From Gammaproteobacteria bacterium (GTDB lineage Bacteria; Pseudomonadota; Gammaproteobacteria; Coxiellales; Coxiellaceae): 64,000 nt of DNA. Positions 33,995 through 43,464 of the stretch are shown piece by piece. Position 1 is the stretch's first letter, and each line of letters opens with the position of its first letter. A program made the position numbers and the translations under genes. The stretch covers positions 1-64,000 of the forward strand of contig JAUIDD010000002.1 of assembly GCA_030429175.1 (NCBI GenBank). Reading direction: 5' to 3'. The notes beneath the pieces were generated by a model. It was not told the DNA's origin. It worked only from the letters and a program-made list of their open reading frames with translations, and did not search any database.

Positions 33995-34524
33995 TTATAG
34001 CATGGCGTTAATTTGTGTTTCTAGATTCGTTATGGTTTTAATGGTTATGTTAAAACTTGGTGATGATTCATAAAATCTTTTATTAATCGATTTTACTACT
34101 GCATTATTAGCACCACTTTTATCAATTGTGATTTTTTCAGGTTTGCTAGAATAGTCAATAGCCTTATTAGAGAAGTGTTTTGCCGCTCATTCATCAAGGT
34201 TTTTAGAGGGCATGAAATTAATAGTCGCACCTGATTTATCAACAGCGCGATAGAGATAACACCATTTTCCTTTGACCTTAATATAGGTTCCATCCATCCT
34301 CCAACCGCTACCAGTGTTACGCATTTATTACCAACTAAACTCAGCCTCAAGCTTGGGAGAGCACTTAATAACCCGGGGCAGTTAATCGTTGAATGAGCAA
34401 CGTCCATGCCACGCTCTGCCATCAGTTCTTCAATATTAAGATAGCTCAATGCATAGGTAAAATATCAATGAATAGCCATCACTATGATGATTTTCTTGAA
34501 ATATTGGCCTTCAAAGTTAACCAT
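33995..34524 (-). pseudogene. IS6-type transposase remnant
   Basis: Reading the minus strand in three frames recovers most of a DDE transposase of the IS6/IS26 type: ALSYLNIEELMAERGMDVAHSTIN, then MDGTYIKVKGKWCYLYRAVDKSG, then EKITIDKSGANNAV and a terminal NLETQINAML. It contains an in-frame TGA in place of a Trp near the start, a TGA after NLDE, and at least one frameshift plus a deletion around the zinc/helix region. No intact terminal repeats were seen. It marks the left border of the molybdenum island. Confidence 0.82.
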
Positions 34525-34679
34525 ATCTGTGGTTTCGTAATATTGTTTAAGCTGAAACCTATAACATAGGTGCTGGTTTTGTGACACAAACTGTTATGTG
34601 CCTTAAGTTCTCGTTGTCTAAATTAGTAAACTACTCTACAATGATGAGAGCACTTACTTAAAACACATGAAAAAAGCAA

Positions 34680-35645
34680 ATGCTTAACTCCTCTAACATT
34701 CCAAAAAATTCTTCTACCGACCAAGGGGTAGCGACAAGAGTGATTTTATATGCCGTGTGCGCGGGAAAAGAATCTGAATTTCAGGCATGGCAAAAATTAA
34801 TTAATGAAGAAGTTCAACATTTTTCAGGTTTTTTAGGCATGGATATTCATCAGCCAGCTGTTAACGAATCGACTGATGAATGGATTGTTGTCTATCAATT
34901 CCAAAATGAAAAACTATTGAAAATATGGCTAAATTCCAAGGAGCGTGCCAAAGCTCTTGCAGCAACCCCTGATATTTTTTACAACAAGCAGTCCCAATAT
35001 ACGATCAATGATAAAAAAGCATCAGAACATGGGCAAACGATCATAATATCGCATAAAGTGATACCAGGAAAAGAAGCTGAATACGAAGCAGCCATTCGCG
35101 TCCTAAACGATGCTGTTCAGCGTTTTCCTGGTTTTGTTAGCTGTGAAACCTTCCAACCTACGGCAGAAAATGACGAACATACGATATTACTGCACTTCAA
35201 CAACAAAGCAAATATGGATAGATGGCTAAATTCTCCAGAAAGAAAAGCAGGACGAGAAACTTTGTACCGCACAACGGCCGCTCACAACACCAATGTAATT
35301 GGTACTGGCTTTGGCAGCTGGTTTTCTTTTAATGCTGAGGACGGTATCGCCGCTGCAGCCTGGAAACAAACAATGGTAGTTATTTGCGGACTTTTTCCTG
35401 TTGTAATGATATTGTCTAGTACACTTGGCAATTTTATGAATAGTATGAATGTGGCGCCTACATATAGTATTTTTATCAACAGCGCTCTTAGCACCATAAT
35501 TTTAACGTGGGTTGCTATGCCGGTTCTTTCTCGACTGATGGATTGGTGGTTATCTCCAAAAAGTACAACAAAGCAAACCTCGCTTGGTTTGTTTTTAATT
35601 ATAGTAGTTTACGCTATTGAGATCGCTATGGGGAGGGTGCTCTGA
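34680..35645 (+). CDS. Membrane protein with two ABM domains
   Basis: 321 residues. Two tandem antibiotic-biosynthesis-monooxygenase (ABM, dimeric alpha/beta barrel) domains at about residues 18-110 and 118-205; the paired repeats share GKE.E...WQ/AIRVLND..Q.FPGF and the tail WLNSKER / WLNSPER. Three transmembrane helices follow (about 233-251, 262-283, 300-316), as in the uncharacterised COG3224 group. First gene of the hydroxylase operon, overlapping the next by four bases. Possible roles are quinone or small-molecule oxidation at the membrane; not shown. Confidence 0.85.
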   Translation: MLNSSNIPKNSSTDQGVATRVILYAVCAGKESEFQAWQKLINEEVQHFSGFLGMDIHQPAVNESTDEWIVVYQFQNEKLLKIWLNSKERAKALAATPDIFYNKQSQYTINDKKASEHGQTIIISHKVIPGKEAEYEAAIRVLNDAVQRFPGFVSCETFQPTAENDEHTILLHFNNKANMDRWLNSPERKAGRETLYRTTAAHNTNVIGTGFGSWFSFNAEDGIAAAAWKQTMVVICGLFPVVMILSSTLGNFMNSMNVAPTYSIFINSALSTIILTWVAMPVLSRLMDWWLSPKSTTKQTSLGLFLIIVVYAIEIAMGRVL

Positions 35646-36508
35646 CATTTACATCTGCCTATCTAACGATTGCCGAATCCATAGAGGAAGCATTGGAAGC
35701 TAAAAAAAAACGCCCTTCTTCTCGCTTTATTGCCGGAGGAACCGAGGTAATCGCTGATCAAAACTTAGGAATTTTCCATCCGGATGGCTATGTAAGTTTA
35801 CGTCTTATTAAAAATTTTGATGAAATCCACGCTACTCCCGAAAGGTTGCGAATCGGAGCAGGATGTGTGATAGCTCAATTGCTGACAGACAAACGTATTG
35901 CGTCAATTCCTTTGCTTGGTATAGCGGCACGGGCTTTTGGCACTAGACAGGTGCGCAATCGCGCAACCGTTGGAGGAAATATTGCTAGTAGGCTTGCTGA
36001 TCGCACCTTATTACCTTGTCTTCTAGCATTAGATGCTTCAGTTCATCTGCAATCACTTACAGGCCAACGCAGTATTGCACTTGAAGAATTTTTGGTTAAT
36101 CCAGGAAAAACAGCGCTCGAGCCAGAAGAAATAGTGATCGCTATCAGTGCTGCGCCGGTAAATGGGTTTCAAGATTATAATATGGTTGGTCCACGCAACG
36201 CGCAATTCTTCTTTACTGTGAGCATGAGTTTAGTGGTAGATAAAAAAAATCACAATGTACGCCTTGGATTAGGCAATGCAGGGCCTACGGCACTGCGTGC
36301 ACGAACAGCAGAAAATTTTGCAAACTCTGCCATTGACTGGAATAAACATCAAGTCAGTGAAAAAGCAGCTGCCGAATTTGGAGAAATTGCTAGCATTAAT
36401 TGCAATCCTCCAAATGATGTTACTGCAGGGGAAAGTTACCGGCGGCATACCATTAAAGTAATGGCTAGGCGTATATTAATGAGAGCTTTTGCAGAGGGCC
36501 CACAATGA
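35642..36508 (+). CDS. FAD-binding subunit of molybdenum hydroxylase
   Basis: CoxM/XdhB-type flavoprotein (about 288 residues) that carries electrons from the 2Fe-2S subunit to the acceptor. FAD motifs FIAGGTEVI near the N-terminus and TVGGNIASRLADRTLLP. The first standard start (TTG 35693) would remove the strand YLTIAESIEEAL that belongs to the domain, so the start is taken as CTG at 35642, which forms a CTGA overlap with the upstream stop and follows GGAGGG by four bases. CDS ends in an ATGA overlap with the next subunit. Confidence 0.85.
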   Translation: MTFTSAYLTIAESIEEALEAKKKRPSSRFIAGGTEVIADQNLGIFHPDGYVSLRLIKNFDEIHATPERLRIGAGCVIAQLLTDKRIASIPLLGIAARAFGTRQVRNRATVGGNIASRLADRTLLPCLLALDASVHLQSLTGQRSIALEEFLVNPGKTALEPEEIVIAISAAPVNGFQDYNMVGPRNAQFFFTVSMSLVVDKKNHNVRLGLGNAGPTALRARTAENFANSAIDWNKHQVSEKAAAEFGEIASINCNPPNDVTAGESYRRHTIKVMARRILMRAFAEGPQ

Positions 36509-36990
36509 GCGACAAGGAAAAAATCAGTTACACTTTGAAGATCAATGGAGAATATCACAAAATTGAAAATGCATTCTATTCGGAAAATTTGCTGAGTGTT
36601 TTGCGTTACCGCCTTGGAATGACAGGCACTAAGTTTGGCTGTGAACATGGCCAATGTGGCGCTTGCACGGTTCACATTGATGGAAAACCAGTATGCTCTT
36701 GTATGGAACTCGCCGCAGTAGCAGTTGGCAGTGAAATTACCACCATCGAAGGTTACAACAATCCAGATGGCACGCTGACCAAGTTGCAAGAATGCTTTCT
36801 AAAGCATGCCGCATTGCAATGTGGTTACTGCACTCCTGGCTTTATTATGTCAGCAGCAGCTTTCATTGAAAAACACCCCAATGCTACAGAAGAAGAGATT
36901 CGCGAAGGAATGGATGGTAATTTATGCCGATGCACAGGTTATGGTCGGATCATCTCAGCGATTAAAGAAGCTGCAAAGGTTTGTACATGA
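36505..36990 (+). CDS. 2Fe-2S subunit of molybdenum hydroxylase
   Basis: CoxS/XdhC-type iron-sulfur subunit of 161 residues. N-terminal plant-type ferredoxin cluster GCEHGQCGACTVHIDGKPVC and C-terminal cluster CGYCTPGF ... CRCTGY hold the two 2Fe-2S centres that connect the molybdopterin site and FAD. Standard length and order (FAD, Fe-S, Mo subunits). Overlaps both neighbours by four bases. Confidence 0.95.
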   Translation: MSDKEKISYTLKINGEYHKIENAFYSENLLSVLRYRLGMTGTKFGCEHGQCGACTVHIDGKPVCSCMELAAVAVGSEITTIEGYNNPDGTLTKLQECFLKHAALQCGYCTPGFIMSAAAFIEKHPNATEEEIREGMDGNLCRCTGYGRIISAIKEAAKVCT

Positions 36991-39359
36991 AGCTTGATCA
37001 AATATCTAGTCCCACAGCTGTTGGTATCGGAGAAAGCCTGCAGCGTCCGGATGGTATGGCTAAAGTTCGTGGTGAGTTTGAATATGCGCCTGACCTTTTG
37101 CAAGAAGATATGCTTTGGGGGGCAACCTGCCGTTCTGAATATCCTTATGCTCGCTTGTTACGCGTCAATTTAGATCCAGCTAAAAATATGCCAGGGGTTT
37201 ATGCTGTGCTTGGTGCATGGGATGTCCCAGACAATCGATTTGGCTCCATCAATAATGACCAACCTGTATTAGCAGATGATTTTGTGCGTTACGTGGGAGA
37301 ACCTATTGCTATAGTGGCTGCAATAGATCTTAAAACCGCGCAGCGTGCGGCCCGGGCAATCGAAATAGAATACGAGCCATTAACCCCTATTACGAATGCA
37401 TCCGAAGCTTTGGCTGCGGGTAAAATTTATCGTCATATAAAATATTCCTTTGGTGATCCCTCCGTTGTTGGCGATATACAAGTTGAAGGCACTTACACAA
37501 CAGCCCGACAAGACCATTCTTTTATGGCGCCCGATGCAGGTATTGCTCGTCCAGATGGACAGGGCGGAGTAGAGGTTATTGGGGCTACCCAGTGGGTTCA
37601 TGCAGACCGCCCTCAAATTGCCGCTTCATTAGGGCTTCCAGAGGAAAAAGTGTTGGTGCGAAATGCGGGCATTGGCGGATCTTTTGGTGGCCGCGTATCG
37701 ATGACTTGGCAAATTCACGGCGCTTTATTAGCACTACATACAGGTAGGCCCGTAAAATTTTTATACTCACGAAAAGAAGCTTTTCATGCACGTTATCATC
37801 GCCACCCTTCTCAGATATGGATTCGGCACCATGCTACTTCTGATGGCATGCTTCTCAAAGTAGAAGCGCGGATTCTCTACGAAGGCGGGCCATACAGTCA
37901 TGCCTCAGCAGTTGGAATTGGCAATGGCTGCACTTTAATTCAAGGGCCTTATCGCATACCCAATGCTGAAATAGAAGGATGGGCAGTTGCTACCAATAAT
38001 GGTATGTGCGGACCGTTACGTGGATTTGGTGTGCTACAAGCTATTTTTGCTTGCGAATCAAATATAACCAAACTTGCCCGTGAATTAAAAATAGATGGTG
38101 CAGTATTACGTGCCAAGAATGCCTTAAAGCATGGTGATCGCTGGATCTTCAATCAAGTGCAAGATCGCCCAACGCCTGTAAAAGAAGTTATAGAAAAATG
38201 CCAAGCGATGCCAATGCCGCCGCCATTGGCCGATGATGAACGCACAATTCATCCTATCAATTTACCAGGTGGTATTGCCTCACCCACTCGAAAACAACAT
38301 ATCAAACGTGGCGTAGCTATTTGTGCTGCCGTCAAAAATGTTTGCTTATCTGAAGGAGCCCCAGTAAACGCCACTGCCATGGTGACCTTACATGATGGTG
38401 CTGCAAGTATCGATTGTGCTGCTGCTGAAGTTGGACAAGGCTTTGTGACCATCGCCTGTCAGATTGTGCAAACAACGCTTGGGATTTCTAATGTCCACAT
38501 CAACGGTGTGGATACTAATATGCCGCCAGCTGCAACCACTGATGGGAGTCAACAAACTGTCACATCTGGTAGCGCTGTGCAACTTGCAGCGCAAATCCTT
38601 AAAAAGAGATTCTTGAAATTTTTTGCTCGTGAACACGATCTTGATGTGAATACTATTAATATGCAAGATGATTGTGTAGTAACTAAGGACGGCGAACCTA
38701 TTATGCCTATCGCAGAAGCAGGAATGGGTTTGGTTTTTCGAGCCACTGAACGATTTGACCAACGTAAGACACGAGCACTAGAAGACCTGGAATCAGACGA
38801 TCCTGTGCATGTAACATTTGGTTTTTCTGCAAGTCGCTGCGTGGTTGATGTTGATGTGGAACTAGGTCTAGTCAAAGTTGTACAAATGGATGTCGTGCAA
38901 GATACTGGGAAGATTGTAAACCCCTTGCAAGCCCAGGGGCAAATTGAAGGGGGTATGGTTCAAGGTATGGGGCTTGGTTTGACAGAAAGCTTAAAAGCTG
39001 CAGATGGCTATTTACTGAATGCCGATTGGCGCAGCTACCATATCCCAACTATTGTCGATGCGCCTACGATTAATACTGAATTTGTTTGCTACTCTGAGCC
39101 AGGTTACCCACACGGTTGGAAAGGGCTTGCTGAGTTGCCACATATCCAAGCAACAGCAGTAGTTGTTGATGCCGTACGTGATGCTACGGGTCTTGAGCTT
39201 CCATCTGCTCCTGCTCTACCAGAACATGTTTCGCATGTTATAGAATGTAATAATGACGCGATAGGATCTATGAAAGTTCATAAAAAACAACAGTGCGGCC
39301 CATGGAGAACGCCTCCTGCACCCTATAATAAGGGGCCATGGCGACCTACAAATGACTGA
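36987..39359 (+). CDS. Molybdopterin-binding subunit, xanthine dehydrogenase family
   Basis: Catalytic subunit of 790 residues. N-terminal aldehyde-oxidase/xanthine-dehydrogenase a/b hammerhead (about 20-125), then the molybdopterin-binding domain. GGSFGGRVS, the GPLRGFG loop and a C-terminal KGLAELPH containing the likely catalytic Glu are visible. The loop is the XDH-like RGFG form, not the AYxCSFR of CO dehydrogenase, so a purine or N-heterocycle substrate is more likely than CO. The substrate cannot be named from sequence. ATG 36987 overlaps the Fe-S subunit stop. Confidence 0.93.
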   Translation: MKLDQISSPTAVGIGESLQRPDGMAKVRGEFEYAPDLLQEDMLWGATCRSEYPYARLLRVNLDPAKNMPGVYAVLGAWDVPDNRFGSINNDQPVLADDFVRYVGEPIAIVAAIDLKTAQRAARAIEIEYEPLTPITNASEALAAGKIYRHIKYSFGDPSVVGDIQVEGTYTTARQDHSFMAPDAGIARPDGQGGVEVIGATQWVHADRPQIAASLGLPEEKVLVRNAGIGGSFGGRVSMTWQIHGALLALHTGRPVKFLYSRKEAFHARYHRHPSQIWIRHHATSDGMLLKVEARILYEGGPYSHASAVGIGNGCTLIQGPYRIPNAEIEGWAVATNNGMCGPLRGFGVLQAIFACESNITKLARELKIDGAVLRAKNALKHGDRWIFNQVQDRPTPVKEVIEKCQAMPMPPPLADDERTIHPINLPGGIASPTRKQHIKRGVAICAAVKNVCLSEGAPVNATAMVTLHDGAASIDCAAAEVGQGFVTIACQIVQTTLGISNVHINGVDTNMPPAATTDGSQQTVTSGSAVQLAAQILKKRFLKFFAREHDLDVNTINMQDDCVVTKDGEPIMPIAEAGMGLVFRATERFDQRKTRALEDLESDDPVHVTFGFSASRCVVDVDVELGLVKVVQMDVVQDTGKIVNPLQAQGQIEGGMVQGMGLGLTESLKAADGYLLNADWRSYHIPTIVDAPTINTEFVCYSEPGYPHGWKGLAELPHIQATAVVVDAVRDATGLELPSAPALPEHVSHVIECNNDAIGSMKVHKKQQCGPWRTPPAPYNKGPWRPTND

Positions 39360-40443
39360 ATTATCGATTAAAGAAGCTATTAGTTGTTGGTTATCTGAAG
39401 GTCGCCGAATGGCTGGCGCATCGATTGTTACGAAAAATGGTTCTAGCCCTCATCTTGCCGGATTAGCTGTAGTTGTGAATGAACTTGGGCAATTAGCTGG
39501 CGCATTTTCTGGTGGTTGTGTGGACGGAGAAATTTTGCTGGCATGCGAGCAAGTTTTAAAAACCAACCAGCCTCAACGCCTTCAGTTTGGTCCAAATGAA
39601 AGTTTATTTGCTGCAGCAAATCTTGTGTGTGGTGGAAAGATTGATGTGTGGGTATATGAACTAGGTAGAGAAATGATTGAGGCACTCTCATCAATGCCCA
39701 ATAAGCACTGTGCGCTGAGTATCAATTGGTCCGATGGGCACCAGCGCATACAACAAGCTGTCGTAGATAAACAAACTGCTCTCACCATAACTAAATGCTC
39801 TCCTAAAAATGAATTAATTACTTCTACAAGCCAAGTCGATCGTGCCGCAAGATTTTTGTTATATGAACAACAGAACACGTGCTTTACTCTGCTTCCCACG
39901 GGAGAACAGGAATTTATTGAGCGTATAGGTCACCGGGAACTACTATTAATTGTTGGTGAAAGTGGTTTTACAGATAGGCTTTGCCGCTTGGCTCGAATGC
40001 TTGATTTTGAAGTGGTCGTCTGCGAACCAAGACGCCGTTTTGCTGAAAGTATCATTTCTGCTGATGAAGTAGACAGGCGCTGGCCAAATGAATGTATCAA
40101 AGAGCTTACGGATGCAAGGCGATTAACCTCAACTTCTGTCATCATTGTCTGCACACACGATCCAAAATTTGATGAACCGGCCTTGCTTGCCGCAATCCAA
40201 TCACCCGTAGGTTTTATCGGTGCGTTAGGTTCCAGGCGGACTATTGCAGATCGTCGTACTAGACTACTTGCTGCAGGCTTAAGTGAGCTAGATATAGCAC
40301 GTATACGCTCTCCGCTGGGTCTTGATCTTGGCGCAGAAACTGCCGCACAAACCGCTGTATCTGTCTTTGCTGAAATCATCGCCTTCAAAAATAACAGAAG
40401 CGCAAAGCCATTGACTGAATTATCAGGGAAGATACATGGCTAA
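39352..40443 (+). CDS. xdhC: XdhC-family Moco insertion/sulfuration factor
   Basis: Chaperone that binds molybdenum cofactor, promotes its sulfuration and inserts it into xanthine-dehydrogenase-type enzymes. N-terminal domain with VTKNGSSPHLAGLAVVV and SGGCVDGEIL, C-terminal Rossmann domain with IVGESGF and the family signature GALGSRRT. 363 residues. It overlaps the Mo subunit by eight bases and the mocA-like gene by eight bases. Its presence argues for a sulfurated cofactor. Confidence 0.92.
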   Translation: MTELSIKEAISCWLSEGRRMAGASIVTKNGSSPHLAGLAVVVNELGQLAGAFSGGCVDGEILLACEQVLKTNQPQRLQFGPNESLFAAANLVCGGKIDVWVYELGREMIEALSSMPNKHCALSINWSDGHQRIQQAVVDKQTALTITKCSPKNELITSTSQVDRAARFLLYEQQNTCFTLLPTGEQEFIERIGHRELLLIVGESGFTDRLCRLARMLDFEVVVCEPRRRFAESIISADEVDRRWPNECIKELTDARRLTSTSVIIVCTHDPKFDEPALLAAIQSPVGFIGALGSRRTIADRRTRLLAAGLSELDIARIRSPLGLDLGAETAAQTAVSVFAEIIAFKNNRSAKPLTELSGKIHG

Positions 40444-41044
40444 GCAAGTTTCTATTATCCTTTTGGCCGCAGGTGCATCACAGCGATTTGGCCAAGATAA
40501 ACTATTAACATGTGTCGGTGGAAAAAGATTAATTGATTGGTCCGTAAAAGCTGCTGTGGCAAGCGATCTTGGCCCGGTATTTATAGTGACTAATCCAAAT
40601 CGAAAGCTGGATGATCTTGCTTCAGTTGCCTCGCTCATTGTCAATCCTAGCTGGCATGAAGGCCTTTGCACTAGCATTTGCTGTGGATTACGTGCATTAT
40701 CAACGACAAGCAGTCATGCTGTAATCTTTGCTCCAGCAGATCAACCACTGTTAACCTCTAAAGTGTATCAGCGTATCGCTGAACGATTTTTCCAGCAGTC
40801 AGCTCCTCTTATTGTTGCAAACTATGACCATAAACCAAGAAATCCTGTGCTGCTAAGTCACGAATTATGGGAAGCAGCCAGCCGTATTCAAGGTGATAAT
40901 GGATTGTCAATGTTTGCACGATCAACTGCTGCTGAATATGTGGAATGTGGTGATATTGCCTCTATTGCTGATGTAGATCATCCAGCAGATCTACCTGCCA
41001 TTGAACGGCTTCTCGCACAATACAGGCTCCAAGACAGGCTGTAA
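40436..41044 (+). CDS. mocA: MocA-like molybdopterin nucleotidyltransferase
   Basis: 202-residue nucleotidyltransferase of the MobA/MocA group that attaches CMP (or GMP) to molybdopterin. N-terminal signature LLAAGASQRFGQDKLL and the later APADQPLLTS. Position in an xdh operon beside xdhC fits CTP:molybdopterin cytidylyltransferase, giving MCD for this hydroxylase; nucleotide choice is inferred, not seen. The last 54 bases overlap the convergent modC. Confidence 0.87.
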   Translation: MAKQVSIILLAAGASQRFGQDKLLTCVGGKRLIDWSVKAAVASDLGPVFIVTNPNRKLDDLASVASLIVNPSWHEGLCTSICCGLRALSTTSSHAVIFAPADQPLLTSKVYQRIAERFFQQSAPLIVANYDHKPRNPVLLSHELWEAASRIQGDNGLSMFARSTAAEYVECGDIASIADVDHPADLPAIERLLAQYRLQDRL

Positions 41045-42052
41045 TTGTAATGTAATGTCTGAACCTACTTTAATTGCCAAACGCTCTAAATCAAAATAAG
41101 TAACTTTTACTAAAAAATTCAATTCACTCAACAACACCTGCATGAGACGATAGGCTGAATCAAGCCCATAGGCTCCTTTGGGCAATAATGAAATTACCTT
41201 TGCAGAATAAGTATTAATCATCGTATTAGAATCAGCGCAGCAAAGACCCATGAACTCGGCCTTTAAGAGTATTCGTTGTGCATCTTGAAAACAGGAATAA
41301 TTCAGAGACACCCATAACGTTACCTCCCTAATATCTATTTTTTGCATATAAGAGTGTGGTATTTTTTGAATAGTTTTAAATTGAAAGGATGAAAAAGTAA
41401 ATTGTACTGGTATGGTATGCCATTTACTCAAATGATTAATTTCATCAACATCACCACTTAGCACCGTACCATCCAGGTGACAATAAATAAAATACTCTGC
41501 TAAAAATAGCGCTTCGACAGCATTATGGGTTACATAAATTAAAGTAGATTTACTGTACTTTCTCCAAGAAGACAAAAATATTAATAATTTTACTCGCATA
41601 GATTCGTCTTGAGAGCTCATAATCTCATCTAACAGTAACAGCTCGGGTTGTGCAAGTAACGCTTGCGCTAAAGCGGCTCTTTGTTTTTCTCCACCAGATA
41701 ACTGGCCAGGATAGAGATCAAGCACTTCAGAAAGTGCACACCCTTCAATCACTTCAGCTAATGAAATCAGATTGTTACTAATATGTTTTAGACCAAAATT
41801 AATATTTTTTAAGACAGTTAAGAATGGAAAAAGATAGCAATCTTGTGACACATATACCACTTTTTCCTTACTTGTATTATTAAAGTATAATCTGTTTGTC
41901 ATCCACTTTTGAGGCTTGACCAATGACTTCAATAACGTGCTTTTACCAGCGCCAGTTGGGCCTGAAATAACAGTAACGTGATGCTTTGGAATATCTATCA
42001 CAGTCATATCACGTAGCCTCAATTGTCCAGCGAGCACGCCAACCGAGCCCAT
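40991..42052 (-). CDS. modC: Molybdate ABC transporter ATP-binding protein
   Basis: 353 residues. Walker A GPTGAGKST, ABC signature LSGGEKQR, Walker B LLLLDEIM, then a C-terminal domain with a weakly conserved MOP-like (molybdate-binding) fold. ATG 42052 lies within modB (44-base overlap) and keeps LRLRDMTVIDIPK, which looks like the first ABC strand; an alternative ATG at 42007, just past the modB stop, would drop it. Last gene of the nine-gene cofactor/transport operon, ending inside the convergent mocA-like gene. Confidence 0.92.
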   Translation of the reverse strand: MGSVGVLAGQLRLRDMTVIDIPKHHVTVISGPTGAGKSTLLKSLVKPQKWMTNRLYFNNTSKEKVVYVSQDCYLFPFLTVLKNINFGLKHISNNLISLAEVIEGCALSEVLDLYPGQLSGGEKQRAALAQALLAQPELLLLDEIMSSQDESMRVKLLIFLSSWRKYSKSTLIYVTHNAVEALFLAEYFIYCHLDGTVLSGDVDEINHLSKWHTIPVQFTFSSFQFKTIQKIPHSYMQKIDIREVTLWVSLNYSCFQDAQRILLKAEFMGLCCADSNTMINTYSAKVISLLPKGAYGLDSAYRLMQVLLSELNFLVKVTYFDLERLAIKVGSDITLQLQPVLEPVLCEKPFNGR

Positions 42053-42707
42053 AAGCGCACAGTAACATTACAAATGAAACAATTAATAGCATAATCGATA
42101 ATGTATAAGCTTGATGATATTCAAATTGCTCAACATGGTTAAATATATCCACCGATACCAGCTGCGTCTTTCCTGGGATATTGCCACCTATCATCAATAC
42201 CAGCCCAAACTCACCAAGTGTATGGGCAAACCCCAACATGCCAGCAACAATATAGCTACGGTAGTAAAGAGGAAAACCAATTTTAAAAAAACAATCAAAA
42301 GAAGTAGCGTTTAACTGTTTAGCATGCAAAAAAGGCCTTTTTCCATTTAAAGAAAAAGCATTTTGTAAAGGTTGAACTACAAAAGGAAAAGAATAAATAA
42401 TAGAACCGATCACAAGACCTGAAAATGAAAACAACAGATGCGTATGCAGGGTTACGTTCCAAATTTCTCCCAAAAAACCATGATTACTAAGTAATATTAG
42501 CAAATAAAACCCTAAGACGGATGGAGGAAGAACAATAGGTAGGCAGACTATTGCCTCCACTACCACTTTAAATTTAAACTGACTATAAGCAAGCCATAAT
42601 GCAATGGGGGTGGTCATCAATAACAACAAAGTTGTTGAGACAAAAGCCAGTTTAAAGCTTAAAATTAAAGCAATAATATCATTGCTTGTAAGGATATAGG
42701 TAACCAT
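42009..42707 (-). CDS. modB: Molybdate ABC transporter permease
   Basis: 232-residue inner-membrane permease with about five transmembrane helices; the EAA loop region (HAKQLNATSFDCFFKIGFPL) contacts ModC. The motif AHTLGEFGLVLMIGGNIPGKTQ is typical of ModB/CysT permeases. Overlaps modA by 29 bases and modC by 44. Confidence 0.94.
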   Translation of the reverse strand: MVTYILTSNDIIALILSFKLAFVSTTLLLLMTTPIALWLAYSQFKFKVVVEAIVCLPIVLPPSVLGFYLLILLSNHGFLGEIWNVTLHTHLLFSFSGLVIGSIIYSFPFVVQPLQNAFSLNGKRPFLHAKQLNATSFDCFFKIGFPLYYRSYIVAGMLGFAHTLGEFGLVLMIGGNIPGKTQLVSVDIFNHVEQFEYHQAYTLSIMLLIVSFVMLLCAYGLGWRARWTIEAT

Positions 42708-43443
42708 ATTTCGTCAATATATTTTTAACAACGTTGGAAGTAAAGTATAACTTAAACGAATTAGTTATAGGCTTGAATTTTAAAACAACCGCAGCCTGCA
42801 GGATAGGTTGGTATAAATTTTTTGGAACTTTAATTAACGTAACGGGGTGTAGTGTAGTCTTAATTTGTGAATTACTGATAAATCCTGTATTTGCTGCTCG
42901 TGAATTAAGATAGGTAGAAACACCAGAAACATTATCAGCTCTGACTAAACAAGCATCAAGCTGTCCCCATAAACCTAAAGACACCAACATTTCTTTTGAT
43001 GCTATTCCATAAGGTGAAAACTTAGGGTTGGCTATAACAATCATGTTACCTTTACAAGATTGCTTTAAGAAATGTGACAGACTTTGATGTGCTATGGCAT
43101 TGGTGGAGTAGAGCCATAAACTTCCTTGCGCATACGTGAACATATTTTTTTGAGAAGCAATATGCTGTTGTATTAATAAGTTTGAATGCTGTAAATCCGC
43201 AGAAAAAAATATATCATAAGGTGCGCCATTACGAATTTGGTTATATAAAACTGTCGTTGATGCACAAATCACGTGAATAATAACAGGGTGTGTTTTTTTA
43301 AATTGCTTTACAATATCCTTTATGGGTGCACAAAAATTGGCGGAAACAGCTAAGGTTAACTCCTGATTTGATGGAAATGCTTCAGTATAAAAAGCACATG
43401 ATATAAATAGAACGGTGATTATTGAAATTACTCGTTGCAACAT
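42679..43443 (-). CDS. modA: Periplasmic molybdate-binding protein
   Basis: 254 residues with a signal peptide (cleavage around YTEA-FPS). Substrate-binding features of ModA: LAVSANFCAPIKDIVKQF at the start, STTVLYNQIRNGAPYDIFFSAD, and GVSTYLNSRAANTGFISNS towards the C-terminus. Delivers molybdate or tungstate to ModB/ModC. It starts 21 bases after moaE, joining uptake and cofactor synthesis in one operon. Confidence 0.94.
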   Translation of the reverse strand: MLQRVISIITVLFISCAFYTEAFPSNQELTLAVSANFCAPIKDIVKQFKKTHPVIIHVICASTTVLYNQIRNGAPYDIFFSADLQHSNLLIQQHIASQKNMFTYAQGSLWLYSTNAIAHQSLSHFLKQSCKGNMIVIANPKFSPYGIASKEMLVSLGLWGQLDACLVRADNVSGVSTYLNSRAANTGFISNSQIKTTLHPVTLIKVPKNLYQPILQAAVVLKFKPITNSFKLYFTSNVVKNILTKYGYLYPYKQ

Positions 43444-43464
43444 AGTTATTATCCTGATGTATGT

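Noticed and set aside
36987-39359. CO dehydrogenase large subunit as identity of the Mo subunit
   Set aside because: The active-site loop reads GPLRGFG as in xanthine dehydrogenases, not the AYxCSFR of form I CO dehydrogenase.
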